Assembly: GCF_030464345.1 (NCBI RefSeq) | Contig: NZ_VCYH01000001.1 | Span: 186,001-250,000 of the forward strand | Reading direction: 5' to 3' | Length of the DNA stretch: 64,000 nucleotides | Source of the DNA: Methanoculleus frigidifontis | GTDB taxonomy: Archaea > Halobacteriota > Methanomicrobia > Methanomicrobiales > Methanoculleaceae | Shown here: positions 1 to 8,597 of the stretch, piece by piece | How positions within the stretch are numbered: position 1 is the first letter of the stretch | Layout: the number at the start of each line of letters is the position of its first letter | Notes under the pieces: model-generated | Database searches by the model: none | Seen by the model: the letters and a program-made list of their open reading frames with translations, nothing else | Told to the model about the DNA's origin: nothing | Translations under genes and position numbers: made by a program

Positions 1-687
1 GCGAGCCGGACGGTGCCGTTCGTCTCCAAGGCGACCGGGATCCCGCTTGCCAAAGTGGCGGCGAAGGTGATGATCGGCAAAAAGCTCGCCGAGATCGGCA
101 TCACCGAACGCGAGATCAACCATGTGGCGGTCAAGGAGGTGCTGCTCCCCTTCAACAAGCTTCCCGGTGTTGATACGGTGCTTGGCCCGGAGATGAAGAG
201 TACCGGCGAGGTCATGGGGATCGACTACGACTTCGGGCGGGCGTACTACAAGGCCTGCACGGCCGCCGACAACACGCTCCCGGTCAGGGGCAACGTCTTC
301 ATCTCGGTGACCGACGAGCAGAAAGAAGAAGTGATGCCGATAGCGCAGAGGCTCACCGCGATGGGTCTCTCCCTCTACGGCACCAGTGGGACGGTTGAGT
401 TCCTCGGCCAGTGCGGCATTGAGGCGAACCTGGTGCGCAAAGTGCAGGAAGGCTCCCCGAACGTCATCGACCTGATGCGCAACGGCAGCATCAGCCTCAT
501 CATCAACACCCCTGCCGACAAGGCATCGCGCCAGGACCATCTCCAGATCATGCGGATGGCCGTCGATTACGGCATCCCCTACATCACCACCCTGCAGGCG
601 GCCCGTGCCGCCGCGATGGCGATCGACGCGATCAAGCGCCAGGAAATAACCATCGAGCCCCTGGGCCACTACCTCAAAGCGCAGTGA
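1..687 (+). CDS. carB: Carbamoyl phosphate synthase large subunit, C-terminal part (5' end outside window)
   Basis: The frame is open from the first base, so the gene starts upstream. The 228 visible residues hold the end of the second ATP-grasp half, including the conserved stretch SRTVPFVSKATGIPLAKVA, then a C-terminal MGS-like regulatory domain (from about NVFISVTDEQ to the INTPADKASRQDH region and a YITTLQAARAA helix). CarB makes carbamoyl phosphate from bicarbonate, ammonia and ATP, feeding arginine (argF and argG are nearby) and pyrimidine synthesis (pyrC, pyrE). Nothing suggests damage. The small subunit carA is not in the window. Confidence 0.96.
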   Translation, partial: ASRTVPFVSKATGIPLAKVAAKVMIGKKLAEIGITEREINHVAVKEVLLPFNKLPGVDTVLGPEMKSTGEVMGIDYDFGRAYYKACTAADNTLPVRGNVFISVTDEQKEEVMPIAQRLTAMGLSLYGTSGTVEFLGQCGIEANLVRKVQEGSPNVIDLMRNGSISLIINTPADKASRQDHLQIMRMAVDYGIPYITTLQAARAAAMAIDAIKRQEITIEPLGHYLKAQ

Positions 688-747
688 ACCGTGCCGGAGG
701 GAAGCTTTTCCCCCCTCCACATACCGGCACTGGTCTTTTTTCAGACT

Positions 748-1293
748 CTATGCCGTTGCCGATGCTGCCCCTCCGCTTCCGGAGGTAAACCCGTAGATGA
801 TCCCGAGGATGCCGAAGATCACTGCATAGATGCCGAGCACCCAGATGATCGTGACTGCGCCGAGGAGCGGGTAGAAGAGCAGAACGGCGCCGAAGATCAC
901 CGACACGATGCCGAGGAGCACGAGAAGCAGCCGTGTTCCCATGCCCGCCGGGGCGAACGCGGCGATGAAGTCGCCGATGCCGGTGACGATTGCCCAAAGC
1001 GCGATGATGATGACGATAAGGGCTGTAAACTGTGCCGGGAAGACCAGCGTGAAGATCCCGATGAGTATCCCGATGATGCTGAGCAGTATGATCGGCCATC
1101 TGGATCCGCCGGCCAGTTCCGGTGCGGCGGCTCCTGCGACGAGTGCAAACGCCGATACGATGATGGCAAAGAAGCCGAAGAAGTAAACGAGAAACTCGAG
1201 AACGACTGCCGGCCATATGATGGCGGCGATCCCGAAGAGGAGCGCGATGAGTCCTCTCAGGACATAGTACCATTTCATACTGTTTCCGTTCAT
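748..1293 (-). CDS. HdeD/DUF308 family integral membrane protein
   Basis: The 181-residue product is almost entirely hydrophobic, with about six transmembrane helices separated by short loops and a glycine/serine/alanine-rich tail. The pattern (short charged start MKWYYVLRGLIALLFG, repeated FGIAAIIWP and LIGIFTLVFP helix pairs) matches the HdeD/DUF308 family, linked to acid stress in enterobacteria but of unknown role in archaea. I chose the ATG at 1293 because GGAGG lies just upstream on the coding strand; a longer frame starts at 1332. It is convergent with carB. Confidence 0.8.
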   Translation of the reverse strand: MNGNSMKWYYVLRGLIALLFGIAAIIWPAVVLEFLVYFFGFFAIIVSAFALVAGAAAPELAGGSRWPIILLSIIGILIGIFTLVFPAQFTALIVIIIALWAIVTGIGDFIAAFAPAGMGTRLLLVLLGIVSVIFGAVLLFYPLLGAVTIIWVLGIYAVIFGILGIIYGFTSGSGGAASATA

Positions 1294-1379
1294 GGTTACC
1301 CTCCAGTACAGGGCAGCATACAGCGCTTGCACTATTTATATATGAGGGGAGCCTTCGCCGGCAGGGAGGCGGCGGGATG

Positions 1380-1440
1380 CGGGGTGAAACTGAGCCGACC
1401 CGGATGCGCCGGACCGTAGGGGCAATCTCCATGGGGAGGG
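1380..1440 (-). repeat. Right half of a split short repeat (E element) flanking MITE-like copy A
   Basis: Read on the minus strand, this stretch (CTCCCCTGCCCC, then CATGGAGATTGCCCC, then GGTCCGGCGCATCCGG) matches the right half of the uninterrupted copy at about 10530-10590. The matching left half lies at about 1885-1965, on the other side of the 400-bp element at 1461-1860. Edges are by eye. Confidence 0.6.
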
Positions 1441-1460
1441 GGCAGGGGAGGAGGCCGGCC

Positions 1461-1860
1461 CCATGAGCGCTACCCGTAGCTCAGGGGATTTGCGCGTATA
1501 CCGCGTTCTTCCCCTGACGAGGCTGGTGCCGGACCGGGCTTGTCCCGGGCGTCTCCCCGTGCCGTGGATCGTGGCGGCTAATCGCCCCCGGGGTGGGGCT
1601 GACGGGGAGAGGTTTTCCCCTCCCCTGTCTCCTGCGAAGATCCCCAGACAGCATCAACCCCGCCCCACCCGGCCGCCGGCCTCCTCCCCCGCCCCTTAAG
1701 GGGCGGGGGTAGTCATGGCGATACCCAATGGAAAGCCGTGCCCCCGAATACCCCGGATTGCGGCCATCCGGAGCAAGAGATGGAACCTCATCACGTGCCT
1801 GGATCCCGCCGATAGCACCAGGAATTTCGGTGCACCCAGAGGGTACGGTAGCGTATATGG
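1461..1860 (-). repeat. MITE-like intergenic element, copy A (400 bp, terminal inverted repeats)
   Basis: The ends are imperfect terminal inverted repeats, CCATGAGCGCTACC at the left and GGTAGCGTATATGG at the right. The interior matches copies B (21097-21498) and C (26444-26813) over nearly its whole length, in reverse orientation to them. It holds a perfect palindrome centred on TTAA at about 1697 (CGCCCC/GGGGCG arms) and a GGGGAG...CTCCCC hairpin. No conserved protein frame is shared among copies, so the element is non-coding. It sits inside a second repeat (E element). Confidence 0.8.
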
Positions 1861-1884
1861 CGGCCGCCCCCCTTCCCTGGGATC

Positions 1885-1965
1885 CCTCGCCCTGCACGAC
1901 CTCCTTCACGGTCCGGTGTATCTGACCTCCCGTGCCATTCATACCTCTGAAGCGTATGCCCGCTC
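1885..1965 (-). repeat. Left half of the split E element
   Basis: Read on the minus strand, it carries CAGAGGTATGAATGGCA, then GGGAGGTCAGATACACC and GGACCGTG, matching about 10450-10515 with few changes. The order of the two halves around copy A is what insertion of copy A into an E element would give. Confidence 0.6.
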
Positions 1966-2143
1966 CGAACTGCTCCTGATCGCGGTCGGACCTGCGTCTT
2001 CTTAAGCCTCTGTTCGTGCAGTGAGCCTCCGCAGGGTTCCGGACGGAGGTGGGGCGTCATCCCCGTAGTGCGGCGGCCGCCGGCGATGAAAACGGATCCG
2101 GCGCGGTCTTCTCACGGGGAGAGGCGTTCGGGAAATATCCCGT

Positions 2144-2755
2144 TCAGTTCGCATCCAGAAAAAGTGAGGCATACCTCTCTGCAAGCAGGGAATCGAGCGT
2201 GGGTTTGTCGTCGTCCAGCCACGCATAGAATCCCGACATATAGGGTGCGGGCGTCCGCTTACCCTGAAACACCAGGTCGCCGGCGGCGTCGCGGACGACT
2301 TTCAGGTAATCCTCCTTTCCTTTCGGTTTGAAATAGATGACGGGCGTGTATGCCGGAATATCAAACGCGATCACCACTCTGCTGAACCGTCGGGTCACGT
2401 CGTCGGCATACAGGACGGTGTCTTTTATCCTGATCTTCCTGTCGTAGCACCGCTTCGACGCCGGACTCCTCCAGTGTGCCCAGCATAATCTTCTTTGAAA
2501 GCGGGTTTATAGCCGATGCGATTGCGTCTATCCCATCTTCTTTGTAGGAGAGCATGACACTGATGACTGTATTCCTGTTGCCGTCGTGGATCTCTTTGTA
2601 GTCGAAGGGATCTCTGGGGCGAATATTGGTAAGATCAATCAGTTTCGGATGAGGGGCAGGTGTTTCTGGACGCTTTCGCAGCGACCCCTCGTAGGAGGGC
2701 TTCTGTGAGGGTCGAAATTCGGAAGGATTTGCTCCGGATTGCTGATATATAAGCG
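2144..2755 (-). pseudogene. Hypothetical gene broken by a frameshift
   Basis: Two minus-strand frames join near 2440-2490. The upstream frame reads sensibly through DPFDYKEIHDGNRNTVISV and MLSYKEDGIDAIASAINP to about LEESGVEA, then turns into arginine-rich nonsense. The other frame picks up with CYDRKIRIKDTVLYADDV and runs to the stop at 2144. Together they would make a protein of about 200 residues. I do not recognise the family. The 5' boundary is uncertain: no convincing start or ribosome site is visible near 2750-2780. A sequencing error is the alternative to true decay. Confidence 0.5.
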
Positions 2756-2855
2756 TTGCTTGACCGGTGCTGTTTTGCACAAATCCTCCCGGGATCTCCG
2801 GGTGCTAGTACTCGCGTGCACTCGTTCATTGACACCCGCAATCGGACGGCAATGC

Positions 2856-3052
2856 TGATTGATCTCAGCCGGCCTCCTCCAGACTATACCACCCATATTC
2901 TGCCGCAGGTTTACAGTGAGATTGTCCGGGTGCTCCTTTACCGATGCGATTGCCGTCACGGTCTCCTGTACGTTTGCCGCGTCACCGCAGACCGGGCACG
3001 GGGTGAAGGACTGCCGAGACCCTCGTGTGTTCCGGCAAAGCCGAAAAAAAGG
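2856..3052 (-). other. Possible gene remnant with a CPVCG zinc-knuckle motif
   Basis: On the minus strand, an open stretch with no start codon before the motif reads PCPVCGDAANVQETVTA and goes on through VKEHPDNLTVNLRQ before losing protein character. It lies between the stop of the betaine-binding protein gene and the frameshifted gene at 2144-2755. It may be the eroded 5' part of a degraded gene. Support is composition and one motif only. Confidence 0.25.
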
Positions 3053-3934
3053 TTATTCTGTGCCGATCCAGGCGTTCACCTGGTCGGGGTGGGCGTTGAC
3101 CCACTCTTCAGCGGCATCCTCTTCGGACGCACCATTCTCGATCGAGAGCATCACCGACTCCATGTCGGCGGCCGTCCAGCTGAACCGGGTCAGGATATCG
3201 TAGACACCGGGCTGATCTTCCTGCAGTCCCTGGCGTGCGAGGGTTGCGATGTACTCTTCACCGCCGTAGACCCCCTTCGGGTCATCGAGGTACTTCAGAT
3301 CCCAGCGGGCGAACTTCCAGTGCGGCGTCCATCCGGTCACAACGATCCACTTCTCGTCCTGGACGGCGGAGCGGAGTTCTGCAGCCATGCCGGCGCTGCT
3401 GCTCGATACGAGCTCGTAGTTGAGGCCGTACTCGGTGATCGCCTCTTCGGTGTTCTGCATGATCCCCGCACCGGGCTCGATGCCGGTGATCTTGCCATTG
3501 AATTTGTCCTTGACGCTGTTCAGTTCATCGATGGAGTCGATCGTCACGTAGGTCGGGACGACGAGACCGATCTTGGCGCCTTCGAGGTTCTTGCGGACGA
3601 AGACGATATCGTCACCGTACGTCTCCCAGTAGTTCGCCTGCGTGGCGGGGAGCCATGCGGAGACCGTACAGTCGACGTCACCTTTCGCAACCGCCTGGTA
3701 GAGCGGTCCTGCATCGACGGCGACTATCTCGACATCGTATCCGGCCTTCTCAAAGACCTGCTTGAGCACATTGGTGCTGGCAATCTCCGAATCCCAGGTT
3801 ACGTAGCCGATACTGACTGCGCCCTTGGGTTCGTTCTCTGTCGTCGCCTGCTGACCGGTGCAGCCTGCAGCCAGAATGCTCAGGACGAGCAGGCACCCGG
3901 CCAGCGCAACGAGATTTCCTTTTTTGAAAAACAT
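3053..3934 (-). CDS. opuAC: Glycine betaine ABC transporter, substrate-binding lipoprotein
   Basis: The 293-residue product begins with a lipoprotein signal (MFFKKGNLVALAGCLLVLSI) and lipobox LAAGC, so Cys25 should carry the membrane anchor. The mature part has the OpuAC/ProX layout of two lobes with tryptophan-rich segments (SAWLPATQANYW, VTGWTPHWKFARWD) that form the aromatic cage for quaternary amines in this family. It captures betaine outside the membrane for the permease encoded upstream. A 212-nt gap with its own TATA box and two AGGTC dyads separates it from the permease gene, so it can be transcribed separately from opuAA-opuAB. Confidence 0.93.
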   Translation of the reverse strand: MFFKKGNLVALAGCLLVLSILAAGCTGQQATTENEPKGAVSIGYVTWDSEIASTNVLKQVFEKAGYDVEIVAVDAGPLYQAVAKGDVDCTVSAWLPATQANYWETYGDDIVFVRKNLEGAKIGLVVPTYVTIDSIDELNSVKDKFNGKITGIEPGAGIMQNTEEAITEYGLNYELVSSSSAGMAAELRSAVQDEKWIVVTGWTPHWKFARWDLKYLDDPKGVYGGEEYIATLARQGLQEDQPGVYDILTRFSWTAADMESVMLSIENGASEEDAAEEWVNAHPDQVNAWIGTE

Positions 3935-4097
3935 ACATTCACCTCGTAGTTTGTTAGCCCGCCCCAGATCCGTCTGGTCGCCGGGGCAGGGCGAATCGCG
4001 TGCAGAACCGCCTGCACGATGAAAAAGGATGCTCCGGCATGCTGCCGGGGATATGGAATAAACCTTTCTCTTGACCGTTCTGCACGGGACGTCAAAA

Positions 4098-4142
4098 AGG
4101 TCAGAATTGACCTGATTCTACATTAGGTCCTGACCTTATAAA
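4098..4142 (-). promoter_or_regulatory. TATA box and two AGGTC-type inverted repeats upstream of opuAC
   Basis: On the minus strand a TTTATAA box (4136-4142) predicts transcription starting near 4113. One perfect dyad, AGGTCAGAATTGACCT (4098-4113), lies at that start; a second, AGGTCCTGACCT (4125-4136), touches the TATA box. This is a typical layout for a repressor that blocks TBP/TFB or polymerase. The regulator is not identified, and the dyads are not seen in front of opuAA. Confidence 0.6.
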
Positions 4143-4146
4143 GGGG

Positions 4147-4998
4147 TTATGGGGAGGTTTTATTGGGGAGAATATTCTGGGTGACCCGGTCGAGGATGAT
4201 CGCGATGATGACAATGGCAAGACCCGCCTCGAATCCGCCCCCGATATCCACGCGCTGGATCCCTTTCAGCACCTCCAGCCCGAGACCCGCCGCACCGATC
4301 ATCGAGGCGATGACCGTCATCGAAAGGGCGAGCATGATGCACTGGTTGACGCCCGCCATGATCGTCGGGAGGGCGACGGGGAGCTGCACTTTGATGAGTT
4401 TCTGCCAGGGAGTCGTGCCGAATGCATCCGCAACCTCGATAAGATCGGTCGGGATCTGCCGGATCCCGAGGTTCGTAAGCCGCATGGCGGGCGGCATTGC
4501 AAAGACCACGGTGGCGATGATCCCCGGCACATTCCCGAGGCCGAAGAAGATAACGGCCGGAATCAGGTAGACGAAGGAGGGCATCGTCTGCATGAAATCG
4601 AGCCCCACCCGGAGCACGGCGTTGAGATGGTCATTGGTTGCCGCGAGGATCCCGAGTGGGATGGCGATGGCGAGCGCCAGCAGGGTCGCGGAGATCACAA
4701 GAGCAAACGTGAGCATCGCGAGATTCCAGAGCGCGAGATCCCAGATCAGCAAAAGCCCGATCGCCGTGAGGACGGCGATCTTACTGTCCCGGCGGGTCAG
4801 GAAGTAGACCGCGATCGCGGCAAGGACGATGAAGATCGGTGCCGGGATGAGGAGCAGAAGGTCCTGGAACCCGTCGACCAGGAACTTGAGCCCTGCGCTG
4901 ACGCCGTCCAGCAGCCAGCCGAAATAATCTTCTAGCCAGTCGACCAGCGCCTCCACGGCATCGCCGAGAGGAAGTTTAGGCAGCGTCTGCATCTGCAT
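4147..4998 (-). CDS. opuAB: Glycine betaine ABC transporter, permease
   Basis: The 283-residue protein has an N-terminal amphipathic stretch, then about six or seven transmembrane helices. The cytoplasmic coupling loop is clear: EVADAFGTTPWQKLIKVQLP followed by ALPTIMAGVNQ, the EAA motif of binding-protein-dependent permeases that contacts the ATPase. Length and layout fit OpuAB/ProW. The start overlaps the end of the ATPase gene by 23 nt, so the two are translationally coupled. Confidence 0.93.
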   Translation of the reverse strand: MQMQTLPKLPLGDAVEALVDWLEDYFGWLLDGVSAGLKFLVDGFQDLLLLIPAPIFIVLAAIAVYFLTRRDSKIAVLTAIGLLLIWDLALWNLAMLTFALVISATLLALAIAIPLGILAATNDHLNAVLRVGLDFMQTMPSFVYLIPAVIFFGLGNVPGIIATVVFAMPPAMRLTNLGIRQIPTDLIEVADAFGTTPWQKLIKVQLPVALPTIMAGVNQCIMLALSMTVIASMIGAAGLGLEVLKGIQRVDIGGGFEAGLAIVIIAIILDRVTQNILPNKTSP

Positions 4999-6265
4999 CC
5001 ACCTCCTTCTCCGTCAGGACGGTCTGCTGCACCGAAGCCTCCGGTGCGGCAGACCACCCTCCTTCAATCTCCTTGCGTGCCAGGGCGGCGAGCACCGAAC
5101 CCCGGACAATGATGCCCCGGATCTTTCCGAAGACGTCGACGACGCCGATCGGATATTTGCTGTCGGCGATCACCGGGATGATCTCTGCGACGGGTGTATC
5201 GCAGGTGACGGTGGGAACGTCGGTTATCAGGACATCTTCCAGCATTTTCCCGGTCTTGAGTGCGTCGACGACGTCGTCGATCAGTGCGAGCCCCCGGATC
5301 TGCCGCTGCCGGTTGACGACGAAGATGCTGGCGATGTCGTGCTCCTCCATAAGGTGCAGGGCGACTCGCGGCCCGGCGGTGCTCGGTGCCACCGGTTCCG
5401 GGCGTTTCATGACGTCGCTCGCCGTCAGCACCTTGGCCATATCCACGTCTGCGACGAACTTCTCGACGTATGCATTGCTCGGGTTTGTCAGGATATCCTC
5501 GGACGTACCGATCTGGACGATCTCACCGTCTTTCATCAGGGCAATCCGGTCGCCGAGTTTCAACGCTTCGTCGAGGTCGTGCGTGACGAAGATGATGGTC
5601 TTGCTCAGCCGCTCCTGCAGTTCGATGAGCTCGTCCTGCATGTCCCGCCGGATAAGCGGATCGAGTGCAGAGAATGCCTCGTCCATCAGGAGAATGTCCG
5701 GGTCGCTCGCGAGCGCGCGTGCGAGTCCGACGCGCTGTTTCATACCGCCCGAGAGCTGGTCAGGCATGCTCTCTTCGTAGCCGGCGAGCCCGACAAGGGC
5801 GAGGGCTTCCCGTGCTTTCTTGTGCCGCTCTTCCTCGGGCATGCCCTGCACCTCAAGCCCGAATCCGACGTTTTCGAGGATGCTCCGGTGGGGGAGCAGG
5901 GCGAAGTTCTGGAAGATCATGCCGATCTTCCGCCGCCGCGTCTCTCGCAGTTCTTCCGGCGACATGGCTACGATGTTGCTGCCCTCGATGAGGACCATGC
6001 CGGCAGTCGGTTCAATGAGCCGGTTGAGACACCGCAGCAGGGTCGATTTTCCGCATCCCGATAGCCCCATCAGGACGAATATCTCACCCGGATAGACCGA
6101 GAAAGAGACGTCCTTCAGGGCGAGGATGTGGTCGGTCTTCTCTTTGATATCCTGTTTTGAGCAGCCTGACTGCAGAAGCTGTAAGGCCTTCTCGGATTTC
6201 GGACCAAAGATCTTCACCAGGTTCTCGACCTGCACCGTTGGTCTCTCTTCTGTCAAATTTTCCAT
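4976..6265 (-). CDS. opuAA: Glycine betaine ABC transporter, ATPase with CBS domains
   Basis: The 429-residue protein has Walker A GLSGCGKST (67-75), the ABC signature LSGGMKQR (170-177), Walker B LLMDEAF (191-197) and a switch histidine in VTHD. The region from about 280 to 400 is a pair of CBS domains, which in OpuA/ProV sense ionic strength and switch uptake on under osmotic stress. It is the first gene of the cluster, followed by the overlapping permease gene. An acidic tail (EKEVDADADAA) ends the protein. Confidence 0.95.
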   Translation of the reverse strand: MENLTEERPTVQVENLVKIFGPKSEKALQLLQSGCSKQDIKEKTDHILALKDVSFSVYPGEIFVLMGLSGCGKSTLLRCLNRLIEPTAGMVLIEGSNIVAMSPEELRETRRRKIGMIFQNFALLPHRSILENVGFGLEVQGMPEEERHKKAREALALVGLAGYEESMPDQLSGGMKQRVGLARALASDPDILLMDEAFSALDPLIRRDMQDELIELQERLSKTIIFVTHDLDEALKLGDRIALMKDGEIVQIGTSEDILTNPSNAYVEKFVADVDMAKVLTASDVMKRPEPVAPSTAGPRVALHLMEEHDIASIFVVNRQRQIRGLALIDDVVDALKTGKMLEDVLITDVPTVTCDTPVAEIIPVIADSKYPIGVVDVFGKIRGIIVRGSVLAALARKEIEGGWSAAPEASVQQTVLTEKEVDADADAA

Positions 6266-6776
6266 AAGATCCTCTCAAAAAAATTGGATATCATATGTAA
6301 GTGTATACAACACCAACAGATATGGTTTCTATTCATGCCTCTTTATAATTTTTGGTTTCCGAATTCTGGCATTTATGGGCGGATTTTTTAAAAAATGGAT
6401 TTTTTGCAGGGGTATTCCAATTCATTGTCCAGTCTGTCCCTGAATCTCTGTATTTGCCGATATTTCGGCATTAGGCCTGATATGCGAGGTATTCTGGATG
6501 TTTTAGCAGCGGCAGGGTGACGCAGAGTCCCTTGGCCGCCCGAGAGGAGTTCTGCGCGTGATGCAGCGGTGTGCGGCTGCAGTGGATCTGCTCTCGTTTT
6601 GCATCCGGCCGGGCTCAGTTGGCCGCTCTCCCGCCGGTTTTCCGGAAGAATTATCGATGGTGCAGGATACGCACTGATTCGCGATACCATTCATTTATTG
6701 GGAGAAAGATCCTACTACTGTGGACTGTATCGTTCTGCTACAGATATACATCCAGCGCGACGTGGGAGTTTGGAAA
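6266..6776. other. Divergent intergenic region between opuAA and argG
   Basis: About 510 bp without a credible gene. Near opuAA the DNA is AT-rich; on the minus strand an AAAATTATAAAG box at about 6341-6352 is a candidate TATA for the transporter. On the argG side ATTCATTTATTGGG (about 6688-6701) could be a weak TATA. The short frames in the middle share nothing with known proteins. Confidence 0.45.
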
Positions 6777-7964
6777 ATGGAAAAGGGTAAAGTCGTCCTT
6801 GCTTTTTCGGGAGGTCTCGACACCTCCATCTGTGTCCCCCTGCTGCGGGAGCACTACGGTTTCGATGAAGTCGTCACCGTCGCCGTCGATGTCGGCCAGC
6901 CCGAAGAGGATATTCAGCGAGCGACCACGAAAGGTCGGCTGCTCGCGGATCAGCACTACACGATCGATGTCAAGGAGAGGTTCGTCGATGAATACATCTT
7001 CCCCTCGATCAAGGCGAATGGTTCATACGAGGGCTACCCGATGGGTACAGCCCTTGCCCGGCCACTGATCGCCGAAGAGATCGTCAGGATTGCAGGAGAG
7101 GAGGGTGCCCGGTGCATCGCACACGGGTGCACCGGAAAAGGGAACGACCAGCTGCGGTTCGATTTCATCTTCAGGGCGGCAGGCTACGAGATCATCGCAC
7201 CGATGCGGGAGATGAACCTGACCCGCGAGTGGGAGATCCGGTATGCGGAGGAGCACAACATCCCGGTGACCGTGGTCAAGGAGAAACCCTACAGCATCGA
7301 TGAAAACTGCTGGAGCCGGAGTATCGAAGGTGGAAAACTGGAAAACCCATCCTTCCACCCGCCCGATGACATCTACGCCTGGACGGTCTCGCCGAAGGAT
7401 GCTCCCGATACGATGGAGGAGGTCTCGATCGAGTTTGAGAAGGGTGTCCCCGTAGCCCTCGACGGCGAGAGGCTCACCGGACTTGCCCTGATCAAGCGGC
7501 TGAACCTGATCGCAGGGAGGAACGGTGTCGGCAGGAACGACATGATCGAGGACCGGATCCTTGGTATCAAGGCACGCGAGATCTACGAGCACCCGGCGGC
7601 AACGGTGCTCCTTGCGGCGCACGGCGATCTTGAACGCCTCGTCCTGACCCGCAGCGAGCTGGCGTTCAAGCGGATCGTCGACGACCGCTGGTCCGAGCTT
7701 GGATACATGGGTCTCGTCCACGAGCCGCTCTTCCATGCCCTGAACGCTTTTGTCGATACGACGCAGGAGCGTGTCACCGGGACGGTCGACGTCGGTCTCT
7801 ACAAAGGCAGTGTCCGGGTGCTGGGACGCAGTTCCGCATCGATGCTGTACTCCGACGATCTCGTCTCCTTTGATACCGTCTCGATCGACCAGAACCATTC
7901 TGTCGGGTTCTCGACCTACTTCGGTCTCCAGGCCCGGCTCTGCAAAAATCTGAAAAACAGGTGA
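6777..7964 (+). CDS. argG: Argininosuccinate synthase
   Basis: The 395-residue enzyme joins citrulline and aspartate using ATP, the seventh arginine step. The N-type ATP pyrophosphatase loop AFSGGLDTS follows the start directly, and further family motifs are visible ([26 protein letters not shown]). I took the ATG at 6777, preceded by GTGGGAG at a good distance, rather than the upstream frame start at 6720, which would add 19 unrelated residues. argF lies 2.8 kb downstream on the other strand. Confidence 0.97.
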   Translation: MEKGKVVLAFSGGLDTSICVPLLREHYGFDEVVTVAVDVGQPEEDIQRATTKGRLLADQHYTIDVKERFVDEYIFPSIKANGSYEGYPMGTALARPLIAEEIVRIAGEEGARCIAHGCTGKGNDQLRFDFIFRAAGYEIIAPMREMNLTREWEIRYAEEHNIPVTVVKEKPYSIDENCWSRSIEGGKLENPSFHPPDDIYAWTVSPKDAPDTMEEVSIEFEKGVPVALDGERLTGLALIKRLNLIAGRNGVGRNDMIEDRILGIKAREIYEHPAATVLLAAHGDLERLVLTRSELAFKRIVDDRWSELGYMGLVHEPLFHALNAFVDTTQERVTGTVDVGLYKGSVRVLGRSSASMLYSDDLVSFDTVSIDQNHSVGFSTYFGLQARLCKNLKNR

Positions 7965-7977
7965 AGAAACCGGGTGC

Positions 7978-8382
7978 TTACAGCACCTGCTTTCCTGCTT
8001 CTTTTCCGGGCGTGCACTCGTACACGTCGGTGATCGACATAACGATGAGCGATTTTGCCGGATAGGCGTCGCTTTTTGCCTTCATCTGGCTGCGGAACTT
8101 CTCATACGCCTCGCCCGACGTCTGAATCTCTGCAGTCCCCTTGGCCTGAAAACACCGTTTGGTGTCGGGATCCCAGAAGTAGAGCGCCATCTTCGGGTTT
8201 TCTTTCAGATTTTCGAGCGTCTTGACCATGTAGTTATCCATGATCCAGACCGTCTCGTCGTCGGCGAGCTGTACCGATGCCATCGGAGCAACGTTCGGGA
8301 CACCGTCCTTCGACGCCGTTGCCATCGGGAATACCTTTGTCTTCGCAAAGACTGCCTTCATATCGTCGTTTAATGCAACCAT
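7978..8382 (-). CDS. Pyridoxamine 5'-phosphate oxidase-like flavin-binding protein
   Basis: The 134-residue protein has the split-barrel FMN-binding fold of the PPOX-like family: an N-terminal helix, then FPMATASKDGVPNVAPMAS, DETVWIMDNY and NPKMALYFWDPD. Proteins of this size in methanogens bind FMN or F420 and are mostly of unknown substrate. The ATG at 8382 follows a GGTGG site. It is convergent with argG with a 13-nt gap. A palindrome lies at its predicted transcription start. Confidence 0.82.
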   Translation of the reverse strand: MVALNDDMKAVFAKTKVFPMATASKDGVPNVAPMASVQLADDETVWIMDNYMVKTLENLKENPKMALYFWDPDTKRCFQAKGTAEIQTSGEAYEKFRSQMKAKSDAYPAKSLIVMSITDVYECTPGKEAGKQVL

Positions 8383-8437
8383 ACGTATACCACCTTCGAT
8401 ATGACCGGAGCGGCTCTCCCGGAGCCCGCCCTGTCAT

Positions 8438-8472
8438 CCACGTAGTGGTTACTCGTTCACGGTATATATAAT
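8438..8472 (-). promoter_or_regulatory. Promoter with palindrome for the PPOX-like gene
   Basis: On the minus strand an ATTATATATACC box (about 8461-8472) predicts a start near 8441. The inverted repeat CCACGTAGTGG spans 8438-8448, at that start. This would suit binding by a dimeric repressor. The regulator is unknown. Confidence 0.5.
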
Positions 8473-8566
8473 TCCGCTGGTCGGCTCATCCCGTCACGCT
8501 CCTATTTTACAGGTGAAAGATAGAAAGAATGCCGCAAAAAAACGCTTCTCTTTCAGCGATGGAAAA

Positions 8567-8574
8567 ATATAAAG
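8567..8574 (+). promoter_or_regulatory. TATA box for methanogenesis marker 14 gene
   Basis: AAATATAAAGG centred near 8570 predicts transcription starting at about 8596, two bases before the ATG at 8598. This makes the mRNA essentially leaderless and decides the start over the ATGs at 8529 (upstream of the promoter) and 8685. Confidence 0.6.
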
Positions 8575-8597
8575 GTACGGACAGAGAAACGACTACT

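Noticed and set aside
1481-1942. 153-codon minus-strand frame inside MITE-like copy A
   Set aside because: It matches the frame in copy B only in parts and shifts elsewhere; no start signal, no domain.
2756-3949. Long plus-strand frame (397 codons) opposite the betaine-binding protein gene
   Set aside because: It is the antisense shadow of opuAC, rich in Arg/Val/Asp runs, without any domain; the lipoprotein on the minus strand is clear.
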